Shown here: positions 41,302 to 50,405 of the stretch, one piece after another
Numbering within the stretch: position 1 is the stretch's first letter
Layout of the letters: each line of letters begins with the position of its first letter
Assembly (NCBI GenBank): GCA_937968015.1
Contig: CALBSO010000149.1
Coordinates: 1-58,735, forward strand
Origin: an uncultured Thermomicrobia bacterium
Lineage (GTDB): Bacteria > Chloroflexota > Chloroflexia > Thermomicrobiales > JALYUS01
Direction of reading: 5' to 3'
Length of the DNA stretch: 58,735 nt
Notes under the pieces: model-generated
What the model was told of the DNA's origin: nothing
What the model saw: only the letters and a program-made list of their open reading frames with translations
Database searches by the model: none
Translations under genes and position numbers: made by a program

Positions 41302-42648
41302 TTATCCCCCCTTCCTGCCGCGCGCCTGCCGGTCACCGCGCCCGCCCATCGTAATACTCCAAATACCGAGTGCCAATGCGCCGATCGCGAGCGTCAGGAT
41401 GCCTGCTTCGACACCGATCGTGTCACCGATCAGCCCTGCCGTCAATGTCGGCACGAGGGCGGAGGCATTGGAGAGCGTAAAGAAGGTGGAAAGCACGCGC
41501 GCACGCACTTCTTCCCCGCTGCGCTCCTGCAGGAGCGTCTGGCTCGGCACGACGATAAATGCCTGCCCGATCCCCAGCAGAAACGTGCATCCCATCACGC
41601 CGAAGACGACGGGCCAGGCCGGGCCGGACGCGGGGCGGCCGACCAGATGGTAGCCAAATCTTGGGACGATCGCGAAGAGCGAGAGCATAATCCCCTGGCT
41701 GAGGGCGCCACCGTGGATCATCGTTTCCCGGTTCTCCGGGGTCGCGAAATGCCCGACAAGGACCACACCAATGACCATGCCGATCCCGGCGGGTGCGAGG
41801 ATATAGCCAAGCCCGCTCTGTGACAGTTGCAGGACGGTCGTCGCGAACTTCGGCGCCAGCGTGCCGACAGCGAGAAACGCCGCTGATGCGAAGGTAAGGA
41901 ACCCCATCGCTTTCCGCAGGAGCCGGTCGCGATAGATAAAGACCCATGCCTCGCGGACATCGAACCAGAGCACCTCCATCGGGCCGCGTCCGTCCACCCG
42001 CACGCGCGGCGCCGCCTGCATGGAAGGGAGCGTCCAGATCAATGTCGCGCAGAAGAGAAAGAGCAGCGCGACGAAGAGGTAGAGCCGGTCGAGGCCGAGG
42101 ACGCCGACGAGCACCGGCCCGAGCGTTGCGAACCCGACCAGTTGCGAGACGGTGACCGTCAGCGTGAAGAGGGCATTCGCCTGCGCCAGATCGCGCCGCC
42201 GCACGACGAACGGGATCGCCGCGCCCTCCGCCGGGCCAAAGAACTGGCTGACGGACGCAAAGATGAAGCCGAGCACGTAGATACCGATCAGCGCGAGCGC
42301 GACGGGCAGATCGGCAACGAGCGTGAACCCGACGATGGCGATTCCCCGCAGGAGATGCACGGAGATCATTACCACCCGCTTATTCGAGCGGTCCACGACG
42401 ACACCGGCGATTGTGCTGAAAATTACGCCCGGTAGGGCGAAGGCGACGATGATGCCGGAGACCGCGGTGGCGGATTTACTGATCCCGTTCACGGTCACGA
42501 GCAGGGCGAGATTGATGATGTTCTGCGCGGTCTGGGAGATTGCCTGCGATGTCCACATACGCAGGAACGGCCGGTTCCTCAGGACAGCAACGAACCCCTG
42601 CGCGGACTGCACATCAACCTCAGTCGCCACCGCACGGCCCGCGATCAC
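41302..42648 (-). CDS. MFS transporter (MFS_3/EntS-like exporter)
   Basis: 448 residues, twelve predicted helices. It begins FVAVLRNRPFLRMWTSQAISQTAQNIINLALLV and has the MFS loop AGVVVDRSNKRVVM (a GxxxDRxxRR variant) and a long central loop (VRVDGRGPMEVLWFDVREAWVFIYRDRLLRKAM). This group exports siderophores or drugs; the substrate is unknown. Start GTG 42648 lacks a convincing SD, and a start a few codons later is possible. It follows the DUF951 gene by 75 bases on the same strand. Confidence 0.85.
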   Translation of the reverse strand: MIAGRAVATEVDVQSAQGFVAVLRNRPFLRMWTSQAISQTAQNIINLALLVTVNGISKSATAVSGIIVAFALPGVIFSTIAGVVVDRSNKRVVMISVHLLRGIAIVGFTLVADLPVALALIGIYVLGFIFASVSQFFGPAEGAAIPFVVRRRDLAQANALFTLTVTVSQLVGFATLGPVLVGVLGLDRLYLFVALLFLFCATLIWTLPSMQAAPRVRVDGRGPMEVLWFDVREAWVFIYRDRLLRKAMGFLTFASAAFLAVGTLAPKFATTVLQLSQSGLGYILAPAGIGMVIGVVLVGHFATPENRETMIHGGALSQGIMLSLFAIVPRFGYHLVGRPASGPAWPVVFGVMGCTFLLGIGQAFIVVPSQTLLQERSGEEVRARVLSTFFTLSNASALVPTLTAGLIGDTIGVEAGILTLAIGALALGIWSITMGGRGDRQARGRKGG

Positions 42649-42723
42649 CGATAGCGAGAGGAAGCGCCCGGTAGGGAATCACCGGCATGGGAACGCCTGC
42701 TACCACCGGAAAACGGCTCCGTG

Positions 42724-42987
42724 TCATGGGCTTTCAGGGGCGGGTGTCTCGCCCGCCTCCGCGTCTCGGAGATAGGCGAGTTGTTCCGGCGTCGGGCGCG
42801 GCCCATGTTGCACGAAGGTCTTGATTCGCCGGGCGAGAAGGCTGCGAGGAATCATGATCCGATGCCCGCACCCGAGGCAGACGAGACCAATGTCCGCGCC
42901 CAACCGGACGACCTTCCAGTCCGTGCTGCCGCAGGGATGCGGCTTCCGGAGGCGTATGATGTCTTCAAGCGCAACGTCGAGTGGCAC
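42724..42987 (-). CDS. DUF951 family zinc-ribbon protein
   Basis: 87 residues. The family pattern is ALEDIIRLRKPHPCGSTDWKVVRLGADIGLVCLGCGHRIMIPRSLLARRIKTF, with Cys pairs in HPCGS and CLGCG for zinc. It is a small nucleic-acid-binding-like protein of unknown role. GTG 42987 has GGGGAG six bases upstream; an ATG at 43022 would add 12 residues. Extended -10 element at 43045-43053. Confidence 0.85.
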   Translation of the reverse strand: MPLDVALEDIIRLRKPHPCGSTDWKVVRLGADIGLVCLGCGHRIMIPRSLLARRIKTFVQHGPRPTPEQLAYLRDAEAGETPAPESP

Positions 42988-43044
42988 GCAGAACTCCCCA
43001 CCAGTCCGCCCGCATCGAATCATCCCCTCCCTAGTCGAGAATGA

Positions 43045-43053
43045 AGTATAGCA
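43045..43053 (-). promoter_or_regulatory. Extended -10 promoter of the DUF951 gene
   Basis: The minus strand reads TGCTATACT, the same nonamer as the pyrB promoter. Leader about 50 bases. Confidence 0.55.
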
Positions 43054-43200
43054 CATGCCATATGTACGTACGTCTCGCCACCGCCGGGTCATGGAACACG
43101 CTGTCTCGGCGGTACGTTTATTCTCATATCGGTCACGCGAGTGAGCCGACGCGGGGCACTGTGCGTATGACGTTGCGGGAGCGCCGATACGCTCGCATGT

Positions 43201-43235
43201 TTGACGAGTGACGCCCTGTATCGGCATACTATACT
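43201..43235 (+). promoter_or_regulatory. Promoter region of the glycan cluster
   Basis: TTGACG (43201-43206) is followed after 18 bases by CATACT (43225-43230), and an overlapping TATACT lies at 43230-43235. The message would begin about 100 bases before ATG 43344. No other feature in 43054-43200. Confidence 0.5.
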
Positions 43236-43343
43236 GCGGCAGACCGACCGGAGTCGCGTGCGGCAAACTGTGTGGCCCGGCGGTTTCTTCGTGTGACAGG
43301 GGTAGATCGCATATCGCTTTGCGCGCAGTGGGAGAATCGTACC

Positions 43344-45902
43344 ATGGTCGCAGCCGAAATGAGTCCGGAACCTGCCGCACCCGTTCCAACCGCCCCACGC
43401 GACACACTGGCGCGTCTTGGCCAGATGACGCACACGATCACCGTGGAGCAATGCGCCTATCTCACGATTTTTGTCAGTGCAGTGCTGACCCGCTTCTGGG
43501 ATTTAGGGAGCCGCGCGCTCCATCACGACGAAAGCCTGCACGCCTGGTTCTCGTACAATTACGCCATCGGCAAGGGGTACCAGCATGACCCGCTGATGCA
43601 TGGCCCGTTCCTCTTCCATCTCAATGCCCTCGTCTACGCCCTCTTCGGCGCAACGGACGCGAGTTCCCGCTACGGCCCCGCCCTCTTCGGTGTTATTCTC
43701 GTGATGCTGCCGATCCTGCTCCGCCCGCTCATTGGGCGATGGGGCGCCTTGATCTGCTCGTTCCTGCTGCTCATCTCGCCGAGCATCCTCTATTATTCAC
43801 GTCTGATCCGTCACGATATTTACCTGATGACTTTCACGTTCCTCGTCCTCGTCGCCATCGCCCGCTATGTGCAGACGCAGCAAGGCCGCTGGGTCTTCGT
43901 TGGCATAATCGCGCTCGCCCTGGCGCACACGAACCACGAGGCGTCGTACATCATCGCGGTGCTCCTGGGGGCCTTTCTCTTCCTTATCATTACCTGGCGC
44001 GTCGCGAAATCCCTGCTCGCCGCGACCATCGTCTATCTGGCGGTGGCGGCAGTATGTCTCCTCGCGCTACCGAAGTTCCTGCACTTCGAGAAATTGCCAA
44101 AAATCCCGTGGGACGCCCAGGCTGGTGAAGTGAACTGGGCGCACTGGCGTCCCTATCTCCGCACCTTGCTCTTCCACCCGATGATCTACTCGTTCCTGAT
44201 CGTCACGGTGCTCTATCTCTGCGCGGCGGTCTACATCCTTGGCACGCTGCGGCTGCGCGAGACGGAGCCGGGCACGACGCCGAACGACCGCCTGTTCGGC
44301 GGCTGGGGCATGACGACGGTGGTAGGGGCGTTCCATCGCCTGCTCGCCGAGAAGCGTATCCTCTTCGGCGCGGCGGGCATCGCCTCCTTCTTCTGGACGC
44401 TGCTCTATTCGAGCCTCTTCACGAATATTGGTGGCATCTTCAGCGGCGCGTTCTACTCCGGGATTTACTGGGCGGGCCAGCAAGATGTCTTCCGAGGTGG
44501 GCAACCGTGGTACTACTTCGCCTTCCTCTTCCCGCTCTCCGGCCCGGTTGCGTTCTTCTTCGGCATCGCGGCGGGCGGCGTGACGGTCGGGCGCTTCATC
44601 GCCTATGTGCGCGGCAAACGCGCCATGACGATGCGGCTCTTCACGCAGATCATGTTGCTCTGGTACGGATTCGGCATGTTCGCGGTGCTCTCCGGGGCAG
44701 GCGAGAAGATGCCGTGGCTCGTCTGCCACATCATCCTCCCCTTCACGATCCTCGCCGCCTCGCTCTTGGGTGAAGCGGTCGAATATCTGACCGCCGCATG
44801 GCGCTCACCGGTGCGACACGGGCTTCCGGCCTTCAATCCGCGTCCGGCAGGCGCGTTTGGTATCGTCGCCGCCGCCCGACCGACCCGCGAAATCAGCCGT
44901 GTCCGCGTCAGCCCCCGGTTGCTCGATAGCGGCGTGATCGGCGCGGTCGTGCTCTTCCTGACGAGCTGGTTCTTCGCCGTCTCGCGCATCTCGGCGAATC
45001 CTGCGGGCGATATTCGCTTGCTCCTGCTCGCGATGCCAATCGTGTTGATTGCCTTCTTCGCCGCCTACACGATCCAGGTTGGCGTCAGGCGGGCGCTCGC
45101 GGTCGCGGCGATCGGCCTCGCCTTGCCGCTTGCCTTGTTCGAGGTCCATCTCGGCTGGCATCTTGCCTTTTTCGGTGGCGACACGCCGACGGACATGCTC
45201 GTCTATACCCAGACATCGCCCGATATCCCGATGATGATGCGGGAGATCAACACGCTCTCTCAGGAGCGGACAGGCGGCGACAATCTCCCGATCTGGTACA
45301 GCAGCGCCACCGTCTGGCCAATGAACTGGTATCTGCGGGATTATGTCGCGACGGGCGCGGCGCACTTTCTTGGCAGTTCACTGACCGCTCCACCGCCGGA
45401 CGACGCGGCGATCATCATGGTCGCGAACGACGATTTCGGGCCGTGGGAGGATCAGAACCTGACGAACTACGAGCGGACAGATTACGTGATGCGCTGGTGG
45501 TTCCCTGAGGAGATTTATCGCTCGTTTACGTACTCCCCGCCCGCGCCGCGCCCCGACTATCCCGGCCTGTGGAAGCAGGGAATCATCCCACAACACGTTG
45601 ATCCCACGACGGGCAAAGTAGTGCCCGCGGCACAGGGTGAGATACGCCCAAGTTGGGGCGACACGCTCAAGAAGGCGTGGCAGAGTATTCGCGCCCTCGC
45701 CGATCCACCGCAGACGCAACGGGTCTACCAAACGAACGCGAGGGGCGAGTCGGTAGATACGACCCTATCCACACCGGCGCCCGCGTCGAATTTCTGGCGA
45801 TTTGTCGCGCTCCGGGAGCCACCGCACACGATTGACTCATACAATTTCCACCTCTATGTGCGCAAGGATCTCGTGCGTGAGTTCAACGGGATACGGTATT
45901 AG
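43344..45902 (+). CDS. Agl23-like polytopic membrane protein (TIGR03663 family, GT39-type fold)
   Basis: 852 residues, ten or more membrane helices. The N-terminal domain has the GT-C/GT39 sequence VLTRFWDLGSRALHHDESLHAWFSYNYAIGKGYQHDPLMHGPFLFHLNALVYALFGATDASSRYGPALFG. It has the catalytic-type acid in HHDES and SRLIRHDIYLM. The family is called flippase activity-associated Agl23 from haloarchaea and is common in Chloroflexota. It probably transfers sugar from a lipid carrier at the outer membrane face, followed by a soluble C-terminal domain (about 640-852). ATG 43344 has GGGAGA 8 bases upstream. First of three coupled genes. Confidence 0.85.
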   Translation: MVAAEMSPEPAAPVPTAPRDTLARLGQMTHTITVEQCAYLTIFVSAVLTRFWDLGSRALHHDESLHAWFSYNYAIGKGYQHDPLMHGPFLFHLNALVYALFGATDASSRYGPALFGVILVMLPILLRPLIGRWGALICSFLLLISPSILYYSRLIRHDIYLMTFTFLVLVAIARYVQTQQGRWVFVGIIALALAHTNHEASYIIAVLLGAFLFLIITWRVAKSLLAATIVYLAVAAVCLLALPKFLHFEKLPKIPWDAQAGEVNWAHWRPYLRTLLFHPMIYSFLIVTVLYLCAAVYILGTLRLRETEPGTTPNDRLFGGWGMTTVVGAFHRLLAEKRILFGAAGIASFFWTLLYSSLFTNIGGIFSGAFYSGIYWAGQQDVFRGGQPWYYFAFLFPLSGPVAFFFGIAAGGVTVGRFIAYVRGKRAMTMRLFTQIMLLWYGFGMFAVLSGAGEKMPWLVCHIILPFTILAASLLGEAVEYLTAAWRSPVRHGLPAFNPRPAGAFGIVAAARPTREISRVRVSPRLLDSGVIGAVVLFLTSWFFAVSRISANPAGDIRLLLLAMPIVLIAFFAAYTIQVGVRRALAVAAIGLALPLALFEVHLGWHLAFFGGDTPTDMLVYTQTSPDIPMMMREINTLSQERTGGDNLPIWYSSATVWPMNWYLRDYVATGAAHFLGSSLTAPPPDDAAIIMVANDDFGPWEDQNLTNYERTDYVMRWWFPEEIYRSFTYSPPAPRPDYPGLWKQGIIPQHVDPTTGKVVPAAQGEIRPSWGDTLKKAWQSIRALADPPQTQRVYQTNARGESVDTTLSTPAPASNFWRFVALREPPHTIDSYNFHLYVRKDLVREFNGIRY

Positions 45903-48887
45903 GTGGAAATAACGGAACAGCAGACACGGGCGATTGAGGGCGACCTTCCTGAGGAGCCGCTCCCTTCGGACCATATGACCAGGGAAACGCAACCGCTTGC
46001 GGCAGGGGTGGCGGTCGTCGTTGAGCCGGATGCCGCATCGCTCCTCGAAAGCAGTTTCGCGCTTCCCCGCCCGACGCTCGAATCCATCCTCTGGGCTATC
46101 GTGCTTCTGAGTGCGCTGTTTGTCCGTATCGCATCGCTGACGAACAATCCGTTCAGCGCGGCGGAAGCGCAGCGCGCCTACGCCGCGTGGCAGTTCGTGG
46201 ACGGTCAGAGCGCGCGGGTGGACGGCGCGCTCTGGGGGCCGCTCCCCTTCCTCATTAACGGCCTGTTCTTCTTCCTCTTCGGCACGCGGGACGCGGTCGC
46301 GCGGCTCGGCCCTGCCCTCGCGGGCATCGCGATCGTGCCGATCTGCTGGTGGCTCCGGCCCTATTTCGGGCGGTGGGGCGCGCTCGGCGTCGCGGCGATG
46401 TTCGCGCTCTCGCCGACCTTCGTTTACGGCTCCCGGCACGTCTCGGGCATCCCGTGGATCGCGCTCGCCGCGCTCGCGCTCTTCATCTGTCTCCTGCGAC
46501 TCGCGGACGAACGCGCGACGACCGGCACGTTGGTCATTGCGGGGATCGCAGTCGCCTTCCTGATCGGCTCCGGGCCGTCCGGCCTGACGATGCTCGTCGC
46601 CTTCGCGTTCGCGCTGGCGATCCTCGCGCTCCTCGACCGGCCCGATCCGGACACCGGCGAGCGGCGCGGCGCACTCTCCACCATCGGCGAGCAACTCCGG
46701 CAGGTGGACCGCCGCATCCTCTGGAGCATTGTCGGACTGGTCGGACTGCTGCTCCTCGCGGCGTGTAGCCTCTTCTTCACGGACCTCATTCATCTGCCGC
46801 GCACACTCGGTTCGATGTTCGGTCGCTGGTGGGACGACGTGTTCGCCACCGAGCGCAATCAGCCGTGGTACTACGATCTGCTCATCGCCTTCGTCTACGA
46901 GCCATTGATCGGCGTCGCGGCGATCATCGGCCTCGTTCTGATCGCGCGCACCGCCGCGCCGCGACCGTTGGCGATGACGCTCCCGCTCACCTGGCAACTG
47001 GTGGCGCTCGTCCTTTTCTCCCTCAGCGGCGGCAAGACGCCGGAGAATGCGGCGATGATTCTGCTTGCGCTCGCGCTGATCGGCGGGGCGGCCATTGAGT
47101 GGGCGGCGGAGCGGCTGCGCGGCGGCTGGTTCTGGCGTGAGCGCGGCTGGATGCTCGGCGTGGCGGGCTTCATCCTCACCCTCGCCCTCGCGCAGTTCAT
47201 CCGCCAGTTGCTGGATGTGAGCCGCTCGGCGGCATGGATCGCGACCATTCTTGTCGTGATCGCCCTCATCCTCGCCATCGGCTACGCGACGATGATACTG
47301 ATCGCCGCGCAGGGGCGGTTCCGCGCGAGCACCGCGCTCCTCGGGACATTGCTCCTGCTCGCCGGCGTCATGACAATCCGCGCGATGAGCGGGGCCACCT
47401 TCTCGCGCCCGGCGGACGGCCACGAACTGCTCGCCGGCGGGGCGGCAGCGAGCGTCACGCCATTCGTTGAGCGTGTCAAGCGCATCTCGATTGATTTGAC
47501 GCGCAACGACCGCACCCTGAACCCCGCGAAGGATGACCGCAACAATATCGGTGGTGGCAACACCCTTGCGATTGCGGCGGAGAGCACGCTGGAGTGGCCC
47601 TTCCGGTGGTACTTCCGGGACTTCCCGAACTTCACCGTAGGCAGCGCGCAGGAGATCGCCACCGCGCCCGCGACCAGACAGAATGGCACGGCGACGCCCC
47701 GGCTCGTCATTGTGCCGAGTACGATGGAAAACCAAGTGACATCAACGCTTCCGGGATATGTGAGCCAGCAATATCCGGTGACTGTCGCCTTTCCCGATAC
47801 GTATCGGACGGGAAGCGCGGCACGACGGATCGCTGCCCCGTTCAAACCCGCCACCTGGGGCGATTGGCTGCGCTATTTCGCCGCCCGTGAGACGCCCGAT
47901 CCGCCAACAACGGATTATCTGACGGCATACCTCAATAAAGAAGCCGCGGATAAAGTCTTCTTTGCCGCCCCCAGCCCGAGTGCCGCGCAAGCGAATCCGA
48001 GCGGCCTCTTCGACCGTGCAGGCAAGGGAAAAGCGGGCGGACAGTTCTCCGCGCCACGCGGCATCGCCATCGGGTCGGATGGCACGATCACCATTGTGGA
48101 TCAACTGAATTACCGTGTGCAGCAGTTCCAGCCGGACGGCACATTCTTGCGGCAGTGGGGTGGCATCGGCACGGGGCCGGACAAGTTCGGGCAGATCAAC
48201 GGCTACGCCTTCGGCCCGACCGGGCTGGCCATCGCGCCGGATGGAACGATCTACATCGCGGACACCTGGAATCACCGCATCTCCGCCTTCACGAGCAACG
48301 GTTTGCCATTGCGACAGTGGGGCGGTTTCTTCAATGGGCAGGACAATCCCGCCGCGCTTCCGCAGCACACATCGGAGTTCTACGGGCCGCGCGGGATCGC
48401 CATCGGATCGAATGGTCTTCTTTACATCACGGACACCGGGAACAGCCGCGTCCTCGTCTTCGACAAAGATGGCAAATTTGTGCGCGCATTCGGCTCCTTC
48501 GGTGCCGGCAACGGGCAAATGGACAATCCCATCGGCATCATCGCCCGCGCGGACGGCACAGTTGCCGTCGCGGACACGAATAATGCCCGCATCCTCCTCT
48601 TCAGCGCCGAGGGACAGTACCAATCGGCGATTCCCGTCGCGGATTGGAGCACGGTGCGGGGACTGGAGGCGTATCCGATCTTCCTGAAAAATGGCAACCT
48701 GCTTGTTCCCTCCCCGACTGGCAACCGGCTGATGGAAATGACGACGCAGGGAAAGACCGTCCGCGTCATTACCGGGATTCCCGGTGATCTTCGCAGGCCC
48801 GTCGCCGTTACTGTCACAGCAGACGGCACGACCGCGCTTGTCGTCAATGATGAAACGAATACCGTGGTGAAAGTGAGCCTTACGTGA
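45903..48887 (+). CDS. GT39-like membrane glycosyltransferase fused to an NHL beta-propeller
   Basis: 994 residues. Residues 60-530 are a polytopic domain with the same opening as the previous protein (ALFVRIASLTNNPFSAAEAQRAYAAWQFVDGQ ... ARLGPALAGIAIVPICWWLRPYFGRWGALG). Residues about 540-690 are a linking domain. Residues about 700-994 hold at least four NHL repeats (APRGIAIGSDGTITIVDQLNYRVQQFQPDG, GPTGLAIAPDGTIYIADTWNHRISAF, GPRGIAIGSNGLLYITDTGNSRVLVFDKDG, NPIGIIARADGTVAVADTNNARILLF). The propeller would face the outside and bind glycan or protein. GTG 45903 directly abuts the previous TAG. Confidence 0.82.
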   Translation: MEITEQQTRAIEGDLPEEPLPSDHMTRETQPLAAGVAVVVEPDAASLLESSFALPRPTLESILWAIVLLSALFVRIASLTNNPFSAAEAQRAYAAWQFVDGQSARVDGALWGPLPFLINGLFFFLFGTRDAVARLGPALAGIAIVPICWWLRPYFGRWGALGVAAMFALSPTFVYGSRHVSGIPWIALAALALFICLLRLADERATTGTLVIAGIAVAFLIGSGPSGLTMLVAFAFALAILALLDRPDPDTGERRGALSTIGEQLRQVDRRILWSIVGLVGLLLLAACSLFFTDLIHLPRTLGSMFGRWWDDVFATERNQPWYYDLLIAFVYEPLIGVAAIIGLVLIARTAAPRPLAMTLPLTWQLVALVLFSLSGGKTPENAAMILLALALIGGAAIEWAAERLRGGWFWRERGWMLGVAGFILTLALAQFIRQLLDVSRSAAWIATILVVIALILAIGYATMILIAAQGRFRASTALLGTLLLLAGVMTIRAMSGATFSRPADGHELLAGGAAASVTPFVERVKRISIDLTRNDRTLNPAKDDRNNIGGGNTLAIAAESTLEWPFRWYFRDFPNFTVGSAQEIATAPATRQNGTATPRLVIVPSTMENQVTSTLPGYVSQQYPVTVAFPDTYRTGSAARRIAAPFKPATWGDWLRYFAARETPDPPTTDYLTAYLNKEAADKVFFAAPSPSAAQANPSGLFDRAGKGKAGGQFSAPRGIAIGSDGTITIVDQLNYRVQQFQPDGTFLRQWGGIGTGPDKFGQINGYAFGPTGLAIAPDGTIYIADTWNHRISAFTSNGLPLRQWGGFFNGQDNPAALPQHTSEFYGPRGIAIGSNGLLYITDTGNSRVLVFDKDGKFVRAFGSFGAGNGQMDNPIGIIARADGTVAVADTNNARILLFSAEGQYQSAIPVADWSTVRGLEAYPIFLKNGNLLVPSPTGNRLMEMTTQGKTVRVITGIPGDLRRPVAVTVTADGTTALVVNDETNTVVKVSLT

Positions 48888-49963
48888 CCCTCACCCAGGA
48901 TCGCATCCTCCCCCGCCGGGCGACGCGCGAGCCCGCGCCGAATGATCCGCCGCGTCGCTCCGGCGCCTTCTCGCCGAAGTTCTGGATCGGCATCGCCGTC
49001 AGCATCGTCTTCCTCTACCTCGCGCTGCACGGGCAGGATTTTGGCGCGCTCTGGAAGGCGATGCGGGAAGCCTCGTACGCATGGCTCATTCCGGCGATCC
49101 TCTGCTACTTCCTCGGCGTCGTCATCCGTACGTATCGGTGGCACATTCTCCTGCGCTCGACGCGGGAGATCCCGCTACGCCGTCTCTGGCCGGTGATCGT
49201 GATCGGTTATATGGCGAACAACATCCTCCCTTTCCGCGCCGGGGAACTCGTACGCACCTATGTCCTGAGCGAGCGGGAGAAAGTCAGCCGGAGCGCGACA
49301 CTGGCGACGATCGTTGTCGAGCGCGTCTTCGACGGTCTGACGATGCTGGCCTTCATCCTTTTTGCGGCCCTCTTCATTGACATCAACACCCGCGTGCGGC
49401 AACTGATCATCGTTGCGGCGCTCCTCTTTCTCGGTGGGCTGTTCGTCTTCTTCTTCATTGCCTTCTCCAGCGCGTGGCGCGTTCGGCTTCTCCGGCCAAT
49501 CTTCGCGCGGCTGCCCCACGCGATCACCGTGCGGGCCGAAGCGCTGATCATCGAGTTCGTCGCGGGTCTCGGTAGCCTCCGGCGCGCGGGCGATTCGGGG
49601 CTTGTCGCGCTCTCCTCGGTCGCGGCATGGGCAGCCGAAGCGACGATGTACGTGCTCGTTGCCAGAGGGTTCGGCATCACCCTCAATCCGGCCGGTGCGA
49701 TGCTGACGACAGGCGTCGCGAACCTCTTTACCCTCGTTCCCTCTTCACCCGGTTATATCGGGCCATTCGAGGCGGGCACGCTGCTCGTCGTCCAACAAAT
49801 CCTCGCATTACCCGTCGAGACGACGGGCGCCTTCGCCCTTGTCCTCCACGCCGCACTCTACTTCCCGATCACCGTCTGGGGAATGTGCTACTGGTTCAGC
49901 CAGCACCTCTCGCTCCGCACTGTCCGGCAGTACGAAGGCGGAGCAATGAGCAATGAGCAATGA
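48884..49963 (+). CDS. Lysylphosphatidylglycerol-synthase-TM/AglD-like membrane protein (UPF0104)
   Basis: 359 residues with about eight helices. Hallmarks are YMANNILPFRAGELVRTYVLSEREKVSRSATLATIVVERVFDGL and LFTLVPSSPGYIGPFEAGTL. The family covers the flippase half of MprF, haloarchaeal AglD and hopanoid/glycolipid transport proteins. With the two preceding GT-C proteins it suggests movement or transfer of lipid-linked sugars. GTG 48884 overlaps the previous stop (GTGA). The last residues AMSNEQ are encoded by the heptamer array at 49941, so the natural C-terminus has been overwritten or extended. Confidence 0.85.
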   Translation: MTLTQDRILPRRATREPAPNDPPRRSGAFSPKFWIGIAVSIVFLYLALHGQDFGALWKAMREASYAWLIPAILCYFLGVVIRTYRWHILLRSTREIPLRRLWPVIVIGYMANNILPFRAGELVRTYVLSEREKVSRSATLATIVVERVFDGLTMLAFILFAALFIDINTRVRQLIIVAALLFLGGLFVFFFIAFSSAWRVRLLRPIFARLPHAITVRAEALIIEFVAGLGSLRRAGDSGLVALSSVAAWAAEATMYVLVARGFGITLNPAGAMLTTGVANLFTLVPSSPGYIGPFEAGTLLVVQQILALPVETTGAFALVLHAALYFPITVWGMCYWFSQHLSLRTVRQYEGGAMSNEQ

Positions 49964-49996
49964 GCAATGAGTAACGGGTAATGAGTAACGGGTTAG
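49941..49996 (+). repeat. Eight-unit heptamer array crossing a stop codon
   Basis: Units in order: GAGCAAT x4, GAGTAAC, GGGTAAT, GAGTAAC, GGGTTAG; every unit is exactly 7 bp. The first units encode the C-terminus of the UPF0104 protein and supply its TGA. GAGTAAC is shared with 22774-22828. Confidence 0.92.
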
Positions 49997-50068
49997 GCAT
50001 GCGATACAATGTCCCTATCGCCGGGCGCGCTGCCCGGTAGCACGATCACTGATAAAGGCGGGGATGAG

Positions 50069-50305
50069 ATGCCGGATTTCAATGCACAGAACAAGGCCCA
50101 GAAGTGGCTGCTCGTGATCGCCGGGACGCTCTTCCTGATGGCGATTATCATGACCTTCGCGCGGTACGTGATGCTCGGGCTGATCGTCGCGCTCGCCGCC
50201 GTCCTGATGATGTTCGTCAGTAAGGCGGTGTCGAGCGGCATGGGAGCGAACAATGCGCCGAAGGATCTGCCCGAACACGTCGAAGATATGAGCCGCCGCT
50301 CGTGA
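50069..50305 (+). CDS. Small two-helix membrane protein
   Basis: 78 residues: MPDFNAQNKAQKWLLVIAGTLFLMAIIMTFARYVMLGLIVALAAVLMMFVSKAVSSGMG, two membrane helices joined by a short Arg/Tyr turn, then a polar tail. GGCGGGGATGAG upstream contains a usable SD. A TACAAT at 50005-50010 may be its -10. No family recognised. It lies between the glycan cluster and rex on the same strand. Confidence 0.65.
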   Translation: MPDFNAQNKAQKWLLVIAGTLFLMAIIMTFARYVMLGLIVALAAVLMMFVSKAVSSGMGANNAPKDLPEHVEDMSRRS

Positions 50306-50329
50306 GATCGCCGGGACGCGGAACGAATG

Positions 50330-50359
50330 TTGACGCTCAATGCCGGCGGATGCCACAAT
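50330..50359 (+). promoter_or_regulatory. Promoter of rex
   Basis: TTGACG (50330-50335), 18 bases, CACAAT (50354-50359); the ATG is at 50406. No clear Rex operator (TTGTGA-type inverted repeat) was seen here. Confidence 0.45.
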
Positions 50360-50405
50360 CAGCCCGCCGCGAGCGATGCGTGCGGTTGGGGAAGGAAAAC
50401 GGCGG

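Noticed and set aside
45837..47735. Long open frame (632 codons) on the minus strand
   Set aside because: It lies opposite the membrane glycosyltransferase gene and its translation is Arg/Glu/Asp-rich low complexity, the usual antisense artefact of high GC codon use.
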